From assembly GCA_023389135.1 (NCBI GenBank), contig JAEWEX010000217.1, forward strand, positions 1 to 15,179: a stretch of DNA of 15,179 nt. The letters run 5' to 3'. Shown piece by piece: positions 13,839-15,179 of this stretch. Below the pieces are notes generated by a model. That model saw nothing but the letters and a program-made list of their open reading frames with translations, had not been told where the DNA came from and did no database searches. Position 1 is the first letter of the stretch; the number at the start of each line of letters is the position of its first letter. Made by a program: the position numbers and the translations under genes. Origin of the DNA: Pseudomonadota bacterium. GTDB taxonomy: Bacteria; Pseudomonadota; Alphaproteobacteria; Rhizobiales; Methylopilaceae.

Positions 13839-14549
13839 TCACACCACCCGGTAGCGCGCCGCCGGCGCGCCGTCGGTGAGGTCGGCCAGGACGGTCTCGC
13901 CGCCGATGGCGCGCTGGCCCACTCCGACGCGGGGGCTGGCGCCTTCCGGCAGGTAGAGATCGGTGCGGCTGCCGAAGCGGATCAGGCCGAAGCGCTCGCC
14001 GGTGCCGATCTCGTCGCCCTCGCGCACCCAGCACAGGATGCGGCGCGCCACCAGCCCGGCGATCTGGACCACGCCCACCGAACCCGCGGGCGTGTCGATG
14101 GCCAGCCCGTTGCGCTCGTTGTCCTCGCTCGCCTTGTCGAGGTCGGCATTGAGGAACTTGCCCGGCCGGTAGGCGACACGGGTGACCCGACCGGCGATGG
14201 GCATGCGGTTGATGTGGACGTCGAACACCGACAGGAAGATCGCGATCCGCGGCCGCGGAGCCGCCCCGAGCCCCAGCTCCACCGGCGGCACCGCATGGTC
14301 GACGATCACGACGCGGCCGTCGGCCGGCGCGACCACGATGCCGGGCTTCTCGGGCACTGTGCGCGGGGGATCGCGGAAGAAATAGGCGACCCAGCAGGCC
14401 AGGATCGCCATGATCCAGAACAGCGTGGTGGACAGGAACAGCGACACCAGGGCGAGCCCGGCCGCGATCAGGACGAAGATGTGGCCCTCGCGGTGGACCG
14501 GCACCACCGCGCCCCGGATCGACTTCACCACGTCGTCAACGACCGCCAT
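13839..14549 (-). CDS. psd: Phosphatidylserine decarboxylase
   Basis: 236-residue proenzyme that decarboxylates phosphatidylserine to phosphatidylethanolamine at the inner membrane. It is self-cleaved between Gly193 and Ser194 in the [11 protein letters not shown] motif, which would give a beta chain and a short alpha chain with an N-terminal pyruvoyl group. The residues used for autocleavage are visible: Asp77 in APADG and His112 in DVHINRMP, with Ser194. Two hydrophobic segments at about 24-40 and 42-58 anchor the N-terminus. The length fits the short alphaproteobacterial type. ATG at 14549 is chosen because GAGGGAG lies 8 bases upstream; GTG at 14558 would sit directly on that site. It begins 21 bp after the ABC exporter stop and precedes pssA, so the three genes are probably one operon. 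Confidence 0.94.
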   Translation of the reverse strand: MAVVDDVVKSIRGAVVPVHREGHIFVLIAAGLALVSLFLSTTLFWIMAILACWVAYFFRDPPRTVPEKPGIVVAPADGRVVIVDHAVPPVELGLGAAPRPRIAIFLSVFDVHINRMPIAGRVTRVAYRPGKFLNADLDKASEDNERNGLAIDTPAGSVGVVQIAGLVARRILCWVREGDEIGTGERFGLIRFGSRTDLYLPEGASPRVGVGQRAIGGETVLADLTDGAPAARYRVV

Positions 14550-14570
14550 GGAACGCACTCCCTCGAAACC

Positions 14571-15179
14571 TCAGGCGCCTTCGATAGCCGCTTCCAGGGC
14601 GGGCGGGAAGCGGTTCGGCGCCCGGTCCTCCTCGGCGATGCGGGCGAGCCGCTCGCGCGCCTCCTCCGCCTCGCGCTGGCGCGACCACAACCCGGCATAC
14701 AGGCCGCCGGCCGCCAGCAGCGCCGCATGGGTGCCGCGCTCGGCGATCAGCCCCCGGTCCAGAACGATGATCTCGTCGGCGCCGACGATGGTGGACAGGC
14801 GGTGGGCGATGACCAGCGTCGTGCGCCCCTGCGACACCCGGTCGAGCGCGTCCTGGATCTCCCGCTCGGTGTAGCTGTCCAGCGCCGACGTCGCCTCGTC
14901 CAGGGCGAGGATCGGCGGCGACTTGAGGATGGTGCGGGCGATCGCCACGCGCTGCTTCTCGCCGCCGGAGAGCTTGAGGCCGCGCTCGCCGACCTCTGTG
15001 TCGTAGCCCTTGGGCTGGAGGCGGATGAAGCCGTCGATCTGGGCCAGCCGCGCGGCGTCCTCGATCTCGGCCTCCGATGCGTCCCAGCGTCCGTAGCGGA
15101 TGTTGTAGCGGATGGTGTCGTTGAACAGCACCGTGTCCTGCGGGACCATGCCGAGCGCGGCGCGCAGGCTCTCCTGGGT
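14571..15179 (-). CDS. ABC exporter, Atm1/MsbA-type, ATP-binding C-terminus (partial)
   Basis: The last 202 residues of an ABC exporter half-transporter; the membrane domain lies beyond the window end, where the frame is still open. In the visible ATPase domain the Q-loop is [20 protein letters not shown], the signature is [16 protein letters not shown], Walker B is [12 protein letters not shown] and the switch region is VIAHRLSTI, all intact. The [12 protein letters not shown] stretch is typical of the Atm1/HMT1 subgroup, which exports glutathione-linked compounds or metals; lipid flippases of the MsbA type differ there. The gene ends 21 bp before psd on the same strand. I recall this ABC-psd-pssA order from other Rhizobiales, so a link to lipid handling is possible, but the motif favours the Atm1 group. 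A C-terminal charged tail (Glu/Arg-rich) extends past the domain. Confidence 0.88.
   Translation of the reverse strand, partial: TQESLRAALGMVPQDTVLFNDTIRYNIRYGRWDASEAEIEDAARLAQIDGFIRLQPKGYDTEVGERGLKLSGGEKQRVAIARTILKSPPILALDEATSALDSYTEREIQDALDRVSQGRTTLVIAHRLSTIVGADEIIVLDRGLIAERGTHAALLAAGGLYAGLWSRQREAEEARERLARIAEEDRAPNRFPPALEAAIEGA

Noticed and set aside
14556..14558. GTG start for psd
   Set aside because: It would overlap the ribosome-binding sequence GAGGGAG, which is correctly spaced for the ATG at 14549.

Overview
The window is about 70% G+C, gene-dense and mostly ordinary chromosomal sequence from an alphaproteobacterium. I infer this from the codon use, the short leaders and the phospholipid operon: an Atm1-like ABC exporter, psd and pssA on one strand, an order I recall from Rhizobiales (Hyphomicrobiales). 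No rRNA, tRNA, CRISPR array, insertion sequence or phage gene is visible, and no stretch longer than 300 bases lacks a gene. The two longest gene-free stretches (5001-5264 and 7744-7966) both lie between divergent genes and both carry inverted repeats.

Layout. (1) 1-2433, plus strand: the 3' part of opgH (osmoregulated periplasmic glucan glucosyltransferase), followed 7 bp later by an FkbM-type methyltransferase. (2) 2438-5000, minus strand: a dioxygenase/esterase pair of the MhqO/MhqD kind joined by an ATGA overlap, then a PfpI/DJ-1-like protein, then a 60-residue PLDc_N-type membrane protein. This looks like a detoxification group for quinones or other reactive electrophiles. Two of its genes share an almost identical ribosome-binding leader. 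(3) 5265-6347, plus strand: an orphan MetN-like ATPase with a C-terminal NIL domain. It has intact Walker motifs, but the Q-loop Gln and switch His are replaced, and no MetI or MetQ gene lies beside it. (4) 6335-7743, minus strand: a cytochrome c'/c-556-like gene followed by a membrane-anchored diheme cytochrome c. (5) 7967-12887, plus strand: a PadR-type regulator, an HlyD-family adaptor and an RND pump in a tight operon. It is preceded by an AT-rich operator-like array that stands out from its GC-rich surroundings. (6) 12814-15179, minus strand: Atm1-like ABC exporter (partial), psd and pssA, the two-step route from CDP-diacylglycerol to phosphatidylethanolamine. Strong hairpins lie between psd and pssA, and the pssA 3' end overlaps the RND gene by 74 bp.

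Most of the functions concern the envelope (periplasmic glucans, phospholipids, efflux, c-type cytochromes) or chemical stress. I did not find a clearly new multi-gene system. The observations most worth checking are the opgH-fkbM pairing, the motif-degenerate orphan MetN-like ATPase, the PadR operator array and the paired leaders in the detoxification group.
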